A stretch of 64,000 nt of DNA, taken from Artocarpus heterophyllus. Its lineage: Eukaryota > Streptophyta > Magnoliopsida > Rosales > Moraceae. The translations under genes were made by a program, and so were the position numbers. Shown here piece by piece: positions 34,674 to 47,349 of this stretch. Within the stretch, counting starts at the first letter, position 1, and every line of letters begins with the position of its first letter. The notes under the pieces are model-generated. The model was not told where the DNA came from, did no database searches, and saw only the letters and a program-made list of their open reading frames with translations. The DNA is taken from assembly GCA_025403435.1 (NCBI GenBank), contig CM046332.1, forward strand, positions 3,979,596 through 4,043,595, given 5' to 3'.

Positions 34674-35330
34674 CTAAGTGGTCTCAATTCTTTTACATAT
34701 CAACTTTACCATCTCAGATGTCTCATCAACAAAATCTATCATTTTGCTATCTTCACTTTCTATCACCTTCTTTTCTCTAGCTTCATGCCAACATATAGGT
34801 AACCTACACTTCCACCCATATAAAGCCTTATAAGGTGCCATACCCATAGTTGCCAAATAGCTATTGTTATAAGAAAATTCTACCAATGATAACATCTCAC
34901 ACCAGCTCGTATTGTAGTTAAGGGTATAAGTGAGAAGCATATCCTCTAAAATCAAACTTGTTTCTCCATTTGGCCATTAGTTTGAAGGTGAAAAGTCATG
35001 CTAAAGTACAACTTAGTACCTATCGTAGTCTACATGCTTTCCTAAAAATGAGTGTAAACATGTCATCATAATTAGAAATGATAGACTTAGCAATTCCATA
35101 AAGCCTTACTATCTCCTTGACATAAAGCTTCACTAATCGGTCCATAGAGTTTGTGATCTTAAGAGGGATAAAGTGTGCCATTTGTGTCAATCATCAACAA
35201 CAACCCAAATAGCATCATGCCTATTCCTAGTTCTTGGCAAACCGATGATGAAATCTATCATAATCTCCTCTCACTTCCACGCATGTATCTATATTGACTA
35301 CAAATCGCCTCCAAGCCTTTGGTGTTCAAC
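34674..35330 (-). pseudogene. Gypsy integrase core (element G)
   Basis: Integrase core relic. A 93-codon fragment (34955-34674) contains LVEFSYNNSY, MAPYKALYG and CRLPICW, which are hallmarks of plant gypsy integrases. Upstream, around 35027-35180, the minus strand reads HFIPLKIT, LVKLYVKEIVRLYGIAKSI and SNYDDMFT, equivalent to the region holding the second catalytic Asp, which is now Asn-Tyr-Asp. Several stops and phase changes separate these pieces, so the protein is not made. Confidence 0.85.
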
Positions 35331-35383
35331 CTTGACTTGCTGACAGGTCAAACATCTCTTCACATACTCGGAAACATCATGCT

Positions 35384-36050
35384 TCATTTTGAACCATCAA
35401 AAGCAGTCCTTAAATTATTATACATCTTTGTCACACCTAGATTGATCCAGTAAGGTGCATTATAAATCTCTACTAGGATCCTTTCCCTTAAGCCATCAAC
35501 ATCGGGAATGCAAAAGTAGTTTTTAAAATATAGAGTTCTATGATCGAAAACTCGAGACTCCTTGCATATTGCTTCCTTGATTTCCCGCTTAATCCTAGCC
35601 AGGCTTTTATCTTTGTCTTGTTTACCTCGAATTTTTTCAAATAGTGATGGGGCAAGGGTCAATGCCAAAAGTTGTCTTGATATAAGTTCCAAATCGAAGT
35701 CTAAAATTTCATTACTTAAAGGCTAGGACATTGCTAGCAATGACACCAATGTTGTAACAGTATTCTTACTTAGAGCATCAGCCAAACGATTTGCTTTTCC
35801 TGGATGGTAAAAGATTTCAAAATCATAATCTTTCACCAGATCTAGATATCTTTGCTGCCTCATGTTCAGGTCCTTTTGTGTGAAAAAGTACTTCAAACTT
35901 TGATGGTCGATATAGATCTTTGATTGACCTCCGTACAAGTAGTATCATCAAATTTTCAACGTAAAAACTACATCCATAAACTCGAGGTCATGAGTAGGGT
36001 AATTCTTCTTGCAATCCTTCGACTATCTTAAGGTGTAAGCAATTACCCCA
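35384..36050 (-). pseudogene. Gypsy RNase H end and integrase zinc region (element G)
   Basis: The RNase H part (about 36050-35723) contains YPTHDLE, YIDHQSLKYFF, QQRYLDLVKDYDFEI and YHPGKANRLADALSK. After a break, 35692-35384 holds the linker and zinc-binding region, with YFKNYFCIPDV and WINLGVTKMYNNL. The usual HHCC histidine in the HPG-like segment has been replaced. Copia 2 cuts the frame at 36051; removing it and one copy of its duplication joins NNR to VIAY in phase with 45692 onward. Confidence 0.87.
36046..36050. repeat. Target-site duplication of copia 2, left copy
   Basis: CCCCA here pairs with CCCTA at 45692-45696, so there is one mismatch. Joining the flanks with a single copy restores the gypsy RNase H reading phase, which supports the pairing. 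Confidence 0.75.
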
Positions 36051-38046
36051 TGTTGGAAAAATGGTACGTAGCAGAATTTTAAAAATTTTACATTAGAGTA
36101 TTTTCCAAAACACAAGTTTGACATGCTATATGCATAAATTAAATAGATCTTACTAACCTTTGATTGCTAAAGAACCCTCGCAAAATGTGAACAGAAGTAA
36201 CGTTCTAGAAGAGCCTCAACCAACTGGTCTTCTTTGCTATTCTCCATCCACGACTGGAGTGAGTATGGGCTCACATGTATAGCTCTTCCACCAGGTGACT
36301 CTCCTTCCAACCAATCGAGAGAACCCAAAGCAAGTGTTCGTGATTTATGAGCAAAAGCTCCCAGGGAGTTTTTAGATTCTCACCAGCAAAGTATTACTCT
36401 TAATCTCTCAATTGATCTGAGTAACTCTTAAGACTTACTCCCTTTTATAGAGGTTGGTCCTTATTAGATTAGGTCTCAAAAATTTGAATCAAAATCAAAA
36501 TCGGATCAATATCTGATAAGATTTGTGTAAAAATGTGTGTTCTTATCCTTCGCTCATCGGCAGGCCGATCAGGAAGATCGGCAGGTCGAACAGCCCCATC
36601 GGCAGGCCGAACACATAGATTGGCAGGCCAAACTACCGATTAAAATCTCCGTGAATCTTTTATTTTCCACCCGAGATTCTATAGGATAAAGTCTCAGTTT
36701 TAATTCAAATTACCCAATAGAGAAGTTATCTAATCAAAACACTTTATCTAGATAGTCTCTAAGAAAATAAATGAATTCCCAATAATTCTACAAGTTTATC
36801 TTGATCTAATTTATCCAAAATTAAATCAACCGATAAACAAACAAGAATTATCCGATCCCAATAATTTAACAAGTTTATCTTGAATTAATTTTATTACAAA
36901 ATTAATTTAACAGATAAACAGACATGAATTATTTGATTCTTCCAAATTTCAACTAATCTGATAAATCCAACATAAGTTACCAATTATTGGAAAGCACGCC
37001 GTATCGTTACAGGATGTTGTGAACTAGCAAAGGGGACCAAATGGACCTATATAGTTCAAGCTCTCGATAATTATGAAACGTAATAACCCAGATATATATT
37101 TCATAATTATCAACTCCAACACTACTCTACTAAAAGCTTGGAGCTGCACTCTCGAACTATATAGAATTACAAAGCCCATATAGCTAAGTCTCCATGACAT
37201 ATCATGGTGTATCGTATCCCTATATGATTATCCATATCGGCTTACGGACAAGTTCTGTCTTACCTTCCTGATTACTCTTATCTTACGTTCCATTATCTCA
37301 CCATCGAAAAACTTACCATCCAAAGACAGTATACCATTCGGTTACACCTATGTATCCAAATGGTTGAGCGCTCCAGTTTTCTAATTACATGATAACGCAT
37401 ATAAGAGGATATTATTACTCCTAAAGAGGAGCTATAGATTCCATATCTATGAATAACAAGTCTACGCTATCAAGAGTCATGCCTCCAACGTACCAGCATG
37501 CATACCACTATTAAGATGTAGGTGTCACCCTTTGGTACATCAAAAGACACAAGTCAAGACAACGATTCCATTATTCATCTCAGGATTAAGATACAATACA
37601 AATGATTGTCTAAAGTGAATCAATTTGCCAAGACAGAATTATTAATCCAAATCAATTCACTTTATGTCCCAATCCAACACATCATCACCTATGAAAACGT
37701 GCCAATGTTTCTATTCATGGAGTCCACCTCTGATGGTCAAGACAAACCATCTCCCAGTAGGGATATAGACAAAATAGCAATCTTTACATGAATAAAGCAC
37801 CCAAATTTATTCCCTTGATTGCGAATCTTATGATTTAGACCATCACCTTAAGAATCGTGTCTTCCGCATAATCTGTCCATCATATGCCCAATTCTTAAGG
37901 TTTAGACTGATAGTCTCAGACTTTTGTTTGCTTAACATACATTCAACATATATGAACGTAAAGAGGACAAGATTTGGTATATAAACAATAAATGAATTCT
38001 TTGTTGATAAAAATGTCTCCAAAAACTTATTACATTTTTGTCTAAC
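36051..38046 (-). repeat. 3' LTR of copia 2
   Basis: At 1,996 bp it runs from TGTTGG to CTAACA on the plus strand. An 18-bp deletion near the right end (between TTACATTTTT and GTCTAACA) removed the CTCCTTAGGGC block found in the other copies. The GC motif array is at 36555-36640. The antisense 87-codon frame is broken here by a one-base deletion near 37238. Confidence 0.92.
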
Positions 38047-38061
38047 AATCTCCCACTTGCA

Positions 38062-38660
38062 CTAAGTTTGTAAATACGACAAATTTTGCATCCCTATAGC
38101 TTCCACATGCTTCTCGAAGACTCTCCCAGTAAGTGTCTTTGTAAATGGATCAGCTAAATTGTCCTCTGATGCGATCTTACACACCGTGACATGCCTGCCC
38201 TCAACGAAGTCCTTCATCAAATGATACTTCCTATCAATATGCTTACTCTTCTTGTGAAATCTTGGTTCCTTAGCATTAGCTACCGCTGCACTGCTATTAT
38301 AGTACAGTGAGACCGTCTTTTTCATACTAAAAACTACCTCAAGTTCCCCAAGGAACTTGTGGAGCCACACTGCTTCTTTCGAAGCATCACTAGCTGCCAC
38401 AAACTTGGCCTCCATCGTTGAATCTGAAGTACAATCTTAGTTCACACTTCTCCAACTAATGGCACCGCCTCCTAGAGTAAACACAAAATCCAAAGTCGAT
38501 TTCCTAGAATCCAGACAGGATTGAAAATCCGAGTCAGTATATCCTAGAGGAGTCAAGTCCTCACCCGAATATACAAGCATATACCCTCAAGTCCTTCTCA
38601 TGTACTTGAAAATACGATTTACTGCAACCCAATGGTTCGGTCCTAGATCCGCCTGAAATC
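38062..38660 (-). pseudogene. Copia RNase H, element 2
   Basis: Motifs parallel copia 1: SWRSV, MEAKF, ASDASKEAVWL, NAKEPRFHKKSKHIDRKYH and the terminal ADPFTKTL. The stop in VN*DCT (near 38437) is at the same codon as in copia 1. The tail from 38415 to 38062 is open to the natural stop, fifteen bases before the LTR. Confidence 0.9.
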
Positions 38661-38663
38661 GAC

Positions 38664-39580
38664 TTATAATCCCGACCGCATAACTAATATTTGGTTGTGT
38701 GCAAAGCATGGCATACATGAGACTACCACTGCCAAAGCATAAGGCACCTTCTTCATGTATTCTCTTTCTTCATAAGACTTTGGAGAGTCTTTCTTAGAAA
38801 GAGTAATTCCAGACCTAGATGGTTGCCCACCTTTCTTGGAATCCTGCATTGCAAACCTCCTGAGAATTTTATCTATGTAGCCGGCCTAGGATAAAGCTAT
38901 CATTTTGTTCTTCCTATCCTGAAAGATCTAGATACCGAGAACAAAATTAGCCTCACCCAAGTCCTTCATGTCAAACTGCTTGGTCAACCATAATTTGACA
39001 GATGACAATGCCCCAATGTCATTGCCAATTAGCAGAATGTCATCTACATAGAGCAGTAGAAAAAACACCTTCCCATCCTTAATGTGTTTGTAAACACATG
39101 GTTCATTTACATTTTGTGAGAACCCATAAGTCTTGATCACTTGATCAAATCTTATGTTTGAAGAGCGAGAAGCCTACTTAAGTCTATAACTTGACTTTAG
39201 AAGCTGACAAACCTTACCCTCTTGACCCATGACCTTGAACCCATATGGTTGTTCCATATAAATGGACTCATCAAGATAGCCATTTAGAAAAGCCGTCTTG
39301 ACATCCATCTGTCAAATCTCATAGTCGAGAGCGATAGCTATGGACAAGAGAATCCAGATGGACTTAAGCATGGCTACAGCGAAAAGGTTTCCTCATAATC
39401 GATTCTTTCCTTTTGCGTATAACCTTTAGCTTCCAGTCTAGCCTTAAAGGTTTTGAATTTTCCGTCCACTCCTCTTTTCCACTTGTAGATCCACTTACAC
39501 CCTATGGTTTTTACCCCTTTGGGAAGATCCACAAGCTCCCAGATCTGATTAGTCTCCATAGACTTCATCTCATTGTTCAT
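38664..39580 (-). pseudogene. Copia reverse transcriptase, element 2
   Basis: RT relic with KWIYKWKRG and DYEETFS at its N-terminal side, QMDV and YVDDILLIGND (about 39026-39060), and the SRSGITLSKKDSP segment near 38790-38820. The TGA stop in YEI*QMDV (near 39313) and the TAG stop in LGI*IFQ (near 38930) match copia 1 exactly. Private lesions include a one-base deletion near 39380 and a TAG in the LK*ASRS segment. The catalytic DD pair is intact. Confidence 0.92.
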
Positions 39581-40826
39581 GGCCTCTGTCTAGAGTTTTG
39601 AATCAACATCCTCGATAGCCTTTGCGTAAGTATAAGGATCCCTATATGTTTATCCAGTTTAGCCAAGAAGACCTCCCCATTGAACATATACCACTCAGGT
39701 TGACGCCCGATCCTCCCACTACACCGAAGCCCCTGAGGTTGTTGTTCAGGTTTGTTTGGTTTTTCTTCACTGATCGGAATGGTTTCATTCAGAACCTCTA
39801 GAGTGATCAGATCACTCCTTAACTCCTCAAGCACCACTTTGCTTTGAGGTTTAAAGCCGTCCATGTAACTTTCCTTAGGAAAAGTTGCATTACTTGAAAC
39901 GGCGACTTTATTTTCCTTTGGGTTATAGAAATAACCCCCTTTAGTCCCTATTGGATATCCTACAAACACGTAAACTTTTGAACGTGCTTTCAACTTATTC
40001 AGATCCTTAAACAGGACATGAGCCGGACATCCCCATATGCAAATATGGTTCAAGGGTGTCTTCCTACCCGCCCACAACTTGTGAGAAGTTTTAGGGACCG
40101 ATTTTGAGGCACATTGTTCAAAAGATAACATGGTGTTTGTAGTGCATATCCCCAAAAGGATAAAGGCAATGATGAATAACTCATCATGGACCTAATCATG
40201 TTCAACAAAGTCTTATTCCTTCTCTCCGCTATGCCATTTTACTGCAGAGTGCCCGGTGCAGTCAAATGGGATAAAATCTCATTCTCTAATAAGTGTTCCA
40301 AGAACTCATTAGAAAGGTATTCCCCACCTCGATCGAATCGAAGTGCCTTTATGGGTCTAACCAATTGCTTTTCCACTTTAGCCCAAAACTCCCTGAACTT
40401 GTCAAAAGTTTCGCTTTTATGGTGCATCAAGTACACATACCCATATCTTGAGTAATCATGAATAAAAGTGACAAAGTACTCATACCCTTCTCGTGCTTGG
40501 ATGTTCATCGGTCCGCAAACATTACTATGCACAAGTTCTAGAACCCCTTCAGCCCTATTGCCCTTAGACCTGAATGGTCTTTTGGTCATTTTACCCTCCA
40601 AACAAGATCCGCATTAAGGTATAGATTCCACCTTTAAGTGACTTAAAGGTCCATCCCTTACTAACCTTTTAATCCTATTCAGGTTAATATGACCAAGGCG
40701 CAAATGCCAAAGATAAGTCTTATTAGAGTGAGAAGTTTTAAGTCTTTTAGAGTTATTATCATTCATCTTAGCATTAAGCAATAAATCCATCTTAGGTTTG
40801 ATAAAATATAGATTATTTGCATCCAT
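39577..40826 (-). pseudogene. Copia GAG-pre-integrase and integrase, element 2
   Basis: It contains WHLRLGHINLNRI in the pre-integrase part, then [26 protein letters not shown] (second catalytic Asp present) and AERR (Glu present). It also keeps the VGYP-GTKGGYFYNP segment that copia 1 has lost. The TAA stop in IP*CGSC (about 40614) is shared with copia 1. A private stop in GTLQ*NG (40239) and a frameshift before 40155 break the core further. Confidence 0.92.
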
Positions 40827-40829
40827 CCA

Positions 40830-42013
40830 GAACAGAAAAAAGATTTGTGTTTACGAATCACCACTTTATCATTAAAAGAAACCAAATAGGAGTCTTTAAA
40901 TAAACATGCTATAGAAATTAAATTCCTTTTAAATTTAGGAACATAAAAACAAGCTTCCAAAAATAAATTCCTATAATAATCAAAATAAAGATGGTCATCT
41001 TCCACTGCTTCCGCTGTGACCAAGGATCCATCACCCATCCAAAGCGTGAAGTCTTCATGCATCAGACTTCTTGTTTCTTGGAACCCCTGCAGGGAAACAC
41101 AAACATGTTTAGTTGCACCGAAATCTATGACCCAAATGTCACTGGATTCCTGAACCAAACAAGTTTCTAAATATAGAAGATTACAGCTACCTCCTTTGGA
41201 AAGGAAGTCCTTGCAATGCTTCTTGATATGCCTGACCTTTCCACAGAAGAAGCACTTAAGCTTCTTCGGGTTCTTCTTCTTCTTCTTCTTCTTGCTCTTG
41301 GTGGCAGCAGGAATAAAAGACTTCCTGTTTTTGGCCTGTTGCTTCTTTCCATTCCCAGAGTTAGGATTGGAACCAGAAGCAGCTACCATGTTGGCCTCAC
41401 CACCCGTAGGAGACTCCCTGATCAGTAGTTTGAACTCCTGTAACTGTTTCATTAATTCCATCAAGGTCATATCCCGTCTATTGCTAAAATTAAAAGTAGC
41501 TCTAAATGGAATAAATTCCTTAGATAGAGTCTCAAAGACCATAGTCATTTGAGTTTCAGCATCAATGTCGGCTCCATTGGTTTGAGCCTCAGCAAGGTAA
41601 CCCGTGACCAACATCATGTGCTCCTTTATAGATGTCCCTGGTCTCTGCTTATAGTTTAAGAGTTTTTGAAGCGCTCCTTGCTGCTTTGTTATGGCTTGGC
41701 CTCTAAACATATCCTCAAGATTATCCAAGATCTACTTCACAGTCTCATAATCCTGATGTTGAGCGTGTAGTACGTTATTCATGCTAGCCATAACATAGCA
41801 GCAGGCCTAATCATTAGCATCTTTTCGATGATCATACGCTTGGAATTACTCATTAGATGAGTCTCCTATAGGCTTGGGAGGACAAGGGGTTGTCAGCACA
41901 TATTTCAGTTTCTCAAAGGAAAGGACGATATCTAGGTTCCGTTTCTAATTATTATAATTTTCTCCAGTTTATAGGTTTTTGTCAAGTATTGATGATAAAG
42001 CATTTTTAGACAT
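40830..42013 (-). pseudogene. Copia Gag and protease, element 2
   Basis: The start matches copia 1 (MSKNALSS at 42013), but the first 95 codons carry extra stops not present there. From 41728 a 321-codon frame includes the Gag body, an expanded lysine run, the CCHC knuckle (CFFCGKVRHIKKHC) and the protease, in which the usual DSGAT has become DFGAT (Ser to Phe). The TAG stop in VK*ILDN, just above 41728, is shared with copia 1. A one-base loss near 40818 shifts the frame into the pre-integrase part. Confidence 0.92.
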
Positions 42014-43643
42014 TTTTAATCTACAATAAAGAAACATATGCCAAACATAAGCAAACATATAATAATAATTTAGTAAGATAACACAATCATGTAAAAAATA
42101 TACAAATGTGTTTATGTGTCAAAACCTTAAAAATATCACAACCTTACAATGATAATTCCCAACTCAGAATTCAACAAGCTCCTAGGGGAGTCATGCCAAA
42201 TTCAATCAGGAATACGGATCTCCTCCTGATTAATATATGCCATCCAGGACCTGTATGATCCAACATATATTAATAATCATTTTTTTGGCCATTAATTTTA
42301 TTAATAGGGCTCCTAGAGGAGGTTAATAATAAAATTAACGTGAGTGTATAACCATCGTTTCAATATTTTATCCATGATTTATATTCACCACCTAGAGGTG
42401 TGCAATCATAAATCATGCTAAAATACCTTATCCTCTTAAAGATCCAATCAGGTACATAATAGAAATCCCTTCCTAGGGGTCGGGACTACCATGTTCTGCC
42501 TATGGACCAACGATGGAGGCCTTAGGTCCTCTCTTCAAAGACCTTCTCCTACTTAATCTTTTGAAATCATGGTTTTATTTTAAGATCATGTATGAACAAT
42601 TTTAATATGAGCGGCACTCCCTATTCTATATGACATGTTATCAATATACCTGGTAAATGATCTTATAATGCAGACAAGCAAAGCAATCAAGCAAAGCTAC
42701 AAGCAAAATAATAATAACCGTAATATTATGGTTCCACCCTAGAGAATAGAAAAGTAAGATTACAAGAGCATAATCGAGACATATTATCGATTCTTCATCC
42801 TTGAATCCTCAAGCTATATCCTTCTTCATGTAATGCCCATCTTTAAGTCTTCAATCCCGTATGAATCGAATACTTTATATTTCTGGTCTTATCCAAATTT
42901 AATGTTTCTCAGAATTGTCCCAAAAATAAAATTATAACTACATTGGAAAAACTACACCTCTTTTGGAAATTTTCCAACTCTCAGTCGGTAGGTCGATCTG
43001 GGTGATTGGCCTACTGGTCATGCTGATTCGGCTTGCCGCTAGAGCCTCTTGATTTCTACCCCACTGACGGCCTACCAAACCTCACATCTGGCCTATCGAT
43101 CTGCAACCATAGGCTTGCCAAACTGTGAGATTCGGCATGTCGACCAAGCAGAAATCTCCCATTCCAAAAAATACAATTTTTAATGCAATTCATCAATTTT
43201 ATTTTCAACAATTCAAAAACATAAAATTAGAGACTCAGGAAATACATGGGAGCGCCATCATTATTCTTCTAGATCTGCCTTCTAGATCTGTCTTCTTCGA
43301 ATGATTATTTAATTACAAAATTCTTACAAATTTAAAAATAAATAATAATTCCTAGACGGAGATGATAGTCCGCCATCTAATTACATGGAAAACCTAGATA
43401 CACATTCTAACCTCTAAGGAACCATAACCGGTATAAATTAATTAATTAATAATTAATTAAATAACCATTTAATTAGCCATAATTAAGTAATGACCATTCA
43501 CCACATAATCCATGACAACATATATAATATATAGAAACTTAGAGTGCCAACTCTCTATAAAATTAAATTCAAGCATAGGAGAGACTAAGATCACATAATT
43601 TATACATATAACATGATCATAAACTCGTAAATTTATGTAAAAA
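42014..43643 (-). other. Long leader of copia 2
   Basis: About 1.6 kb of non-coding leader is colinear with 9823-11451. The CCTAGGGG motifs recur (near 42178, 42308, 42390 and 42472), as does a degraded GC motif array (42975-43150). Conservation of the layout in two insertions shows the leader belonged to the active ancestor. Confidence 0.7.
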
Positions 43644-43660
43644 CCATAGCTCTGATACCA
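43644..43660 (-). other. Primer binding site of copia 2
   Basis: The minus strand reads TGGTATCAGAGCTATGG, an initiator-Met tRNA type PBS. It lies two bases from the LTR. Confidence 0.9.
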
Positions 43661-43662
43661 AT

Positions 43663-45691
43663 TGTTGGAAAAATAGTACGCAATAGAATTTTAAAAATTT
43701 CACATCAGAGTATTTTCCAAAACACAAGTTTGACACGCTATATGCATAAATTAAACAGATCTTACTAAAATTTGATTGCTGAAGAACCCTCGCAAAACGT
43801 GAAGAGAAGTAACGTTCTAAAAGAGCCTCAACCAACTAGTCTTCTTTACTATTCTTTATCCATGATCGGAGTGAGTGTGGGCTCACACGTATAGCTCTTC
43901 CACCAGATGACTCTCCTTCCAACCAATCAAGAGAACCCAAAGCAAGTGTTTATGATCTAAGAACAAAAGCTCTCAGGGATTTTTTAGATTCTCACTAGCA
44001 GAGTATCACTCTTAATCTCTCAATTGATCTGAGTAACTCTTAAGACTTACTCCCTATTTATAGAGGTTGGTCTTAGGGTCAGTCTTTATCAGATTAGGTC
44101 TAAAAAATTTAAACCAGAATCAAAATCGGATCAATATCTGATAAGATCTGCATAAAAACACGTGTTCTTATCCTTCACTTATCGGCAGACCGATCAGATG
44201 ATTGGCAGGCCAAACAGCCCCATCGGCAGGCCGAACATGTAGATTGGCAGGCCAAATTGTCGATTAAAATCTCTACGAATCTTTTATTTTCCACCCGAGA
44301 TTCTATAGGATAAAGTCTCAGTTTTAATTCAAATAACCCAATAAAGAAGTTATCTAATCAAAACAACTTTATCTAGATAATCTCTAAGAAAATAAATGAG
44401 TTCACAATAATTCTACAAGTTTATTTTGAACTAATTTATCTAAAATTAAATCAACCGATAAACAGATAAGAATTATCCGATCCTAATAATTTAACAAGTT
44501 TATCTTCAATTAATTTTATCACAAAATTAATTCAACCGATAAACAAACATGAATTATTTGATTCTTCCAAATTTCAAGCAATCTGATAAATCTGACATAA
44601 GTTACCAATTATTGGAAAAGCACGCCGTATCGTTATAGGATGTTATCATCTAGCGAAGGGGAACAAATGGACCTATATAGTTCAAGGTCCCGATAATTAT
44701 GAAACCTAATATCCCATATATATATTTCATAATTATCAACTCCAACGCTACTCCACTAAAGATTGGAGCTATACTCTCAAACTACATAGAATTACGAAGC
44801 CCGTATAGTTAAGTCTCCATGACATATCATGGTGTATTGTATCCCCATATGATTATCTATAATCGGCTTAAGGACAAGTTTTGTCTTACCTTCCCGATTA
44901 TTTTTATCTTATGTTCCATTATCTCACCATCAGAAAACTTACCATCCAAAGACAGTATACCATTTGGTTACACCTATGCATCCAAATGGTTGAGCGCTCT
45001 AGTTTTCCAATTACAGGATAATGCATAAAAGAGGATATCATTACTCATAAAGAGGAGTTATGGATTCCATATCTATGAATAACAAGTCTACGCTATCAAG
45101 AGTCATGCCTCCAACATGCCGGCATGCATACCACTATTAAGATGTGGGTGTTACCCTTTTGTACATCAAAAAACACAAGTCAAGACAACGGGCCTACTAT
45201 TCATCTAAGCATTGAGATACATTACAAATGATTGTCTAAAGTGAATCGATTTGCCAAGACAAAATTCTTAATCCAAATCAATTCACTTTATATCCCGATC
45301 CAACACATCGTCACCTATGACAATGTGCCAATGCTTTTATTCATGGAGTCCACCTCCGATGGTCTAGACAAACCATCTCCCAATAGGGATATAGACAACA
45401 TAACAATCTTTACATGAATAAAGCGCCCAACTTTATTCCCTTGATTGCAGATCTTATGATTTAGACTATCACCTTAAGAATCGTGTCTTCCACATAATCT
45501 GTCTATCATATGCCCAATTCTTAAGGTTTAGACCGACAATCTCAGGCTTTTGTTTACTTAACATACATTCAACAAATATGAACATAAAGAGGACAAGATT
45601 TGGTATATAAACAATAAATAAATTCTTTATTGATAAAAATGTCTCCAAAAACTTATTACATTTTTACTCCTTAGGGCTTACATGTCTAACA
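43663..45691 (-). repeat. 5' LTR of copia 2
   Basis: At 2,029 bp it runs from TGTTGG to CTAACA and is nearly the same length as the 5' LTR of copia 1. The GC array is at 44178-44260. The antisense frame is truncated to 69 codons (44819-45028). Confidence 0.93.
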
Positions 45692-46700
45692 CCCTATTGT
45701 TCTACATCAACACTACATTGAGGTCCATTTTAAAAGAATTACTATAAATAAAAAATGCTTTATTCTCTTCTAGAATTGCCAAAATTGGAGCTGTAGTCAA
45801 CATTCTTTTAAATTCCTAGAAGCTCTGCCCATACTCATCTGTCCATTTAAACTTCTCCCCCTTGCAAGTCATATTAGTGAGAGGCAATGTTATATTAGAA
45901 AAATCCTCCACAAACTTCTAATAATAACCAGCTAAACTCAAGAAGCTTCTTATCTCACTTGTATTCTTAGGTTACTTCCAATTAAGAACAACCTCAATCT
46001 TAGCAAGATCTACCATTATTCCCCTTTTAGATATAGCATGTCCTAAAAAGGATACATGGTCAGAACACATATGGAGGACTTTGTATACAACTTATGTCCC
46101 ATCAGGGTCTCTAGCACAATTCTCTAGTGCTCAACATGCTCTTCCTAACTCTTAGAATAAGCAAGAATATCATCAATAAATACTATGACAAATTTATCAA
46201 GGTAATCCTTGAACACCCAATTCTTCAGGTCCATAAAAGTCGTAGAAGCATTTGTTAGACCGAAAGGTATAACCATAAATTCATAATGACCATAACTTGA
46301 TCAAAAGGCTATTTTTAGAATGTCTCCTTTCATCTTTAGTTTATGATATCCCGACCGTAAATCTATCTTCGAAAATACATACGTACCTTTAAGCTAATCG
46401 AACAAATCATCAATCTAGGGCAATAGGCACTTCTTCTTGATTTTCACATTGTTTAGTTTTCAATAGTCGATAAAGAGTCTCATGGAGCTACCTTCTTCTT
46501 CATAAACAAAACTGGTGCTCTCTATATTGAGTGACTAGGCAAGATGAAACCCTTATTAAAAAGTTCTAGTTGGGAGTGCAACTCCATAAATTTTGTGGCG
46601 GCCATTCTAACAATGCCTTGGAAATTGGATCAGTGTTTAGAGCGAGCTTGATCTCAAATTTGATTCTCTATCTGGAGATAAGCTTGGTAGGTCTTTTGCA
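45692..46700 (-). pseudogene. Gypsy reverse transcriptase (element G)
   Basis: On the minus strand, from about 46450 down: FDQLKGTYVFSKIDLRSGYH, the first catalytic-Asp region, then [15 protein letters not shown] at about 46155-46200 holding the Asp-Asp pair. The end toward 45692 (VLM*NNR) is the start of RNase H and continues across copia 2 at 36050. Stops and phase changes are frequent. Confidence 0.85.
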
Positions 46701-46882
46701 AATACTTCTAGAAATTCTTGAACCACTATTAGATCTTTAATCTTTATCTTTTCTTCTTGATTCTTATCTACGATGTTTGCCAAATAAACCATACAACCAC
46801 TGCCAACAACTTCCTTGCCTTCACAACTAATAAAAATATGTTTGGCTTCTTTCTTGACTCACCCACATATACAAATCGTTCC

Positions 46883-47300
46883 TTACCTTCTAGATGGAAA
46901 ATCACTTTTTGTTGTAGGCACAATGAGAGGATTATACTTACTCAGGAACTCCATCATGAGATTGTAGTCACACATGTCAATTATAATAACATCGATAAAA
47001 AGTTCTCTTCTAGAAATCCACAAAGGAACTGTATGCATATAATTTGTAGACATCATCACTTCCCCTGAGGGTAATGTTGTAGTGAACCCTTGTCTCATAG
47101 GCTCCTAAGGTTCTCCTAACTTCTTAGCAAAAGAGTGAATACAAATGAATGCATATCATCCGTATCAAAAAGAGCATGCGTAATAAAAGAAAGGATTAAG
47201 ATCAGACCTGTGATAGCATTTGAGGTTTCAACGACCACTTCCTCTTTTGTCATTGCATAGATGTGAGCACTGGTAGGTGGAGCATCAAGTCTACCCTAGT
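46883..47300 (-). pseudogene. Gypsy protease and protease-RT linker (element G)
   Basis: A 71-codon fragment (47098-46883) shows FTTTLPSGEVM, VPLWISRREL and EFLSKYN, the conserved linker that follows the protease in plant gypsy elements. Upstream, near 47160-47230, NAITGLILI and HALFDTDDMHSF correspond to the protease around the active-site DSGATHSF motif. The Asp is kept, but the neighbouring Ser-Gly is lost, so activity is excluded. Confidence 0.8.
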
Positions 47301-47349
47301 TTATCAATGGTCCTTGCAGGGTAGCTTACATATGGTGAAGTTGAGCATT

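Larger units (their letters stand above)
36051..45691 (-). mobile_element. Ty1/copia LTR retrotransposon, element 2
   Basis: This 9,641-bp minus-strand element is of the same family as copia 1. It has LTRs at 36051-38046 and 43663-45691, a PBS at 43644-43660, a 1.6-kb leader and a full set of gag-pol relics (42013 to 38062). It inserted into the RNase H region of element G. It is more decayed than copia 1, with several extra frameshifts and stops. Over one 264-base LTR segment I count more than 20 differences between its two LTRs, so it is probably the older insertion. Five of its stops coincide with stops in copia 1. Confidence 0.95.

Noticed and set aside
41167..41428. Arg- and Leu-rich frames around the copia 2 lysine run
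   Set aside because: They are alternate-frame readings of the repetitive AAG/CTT stretch encoding the Gag lysine run.
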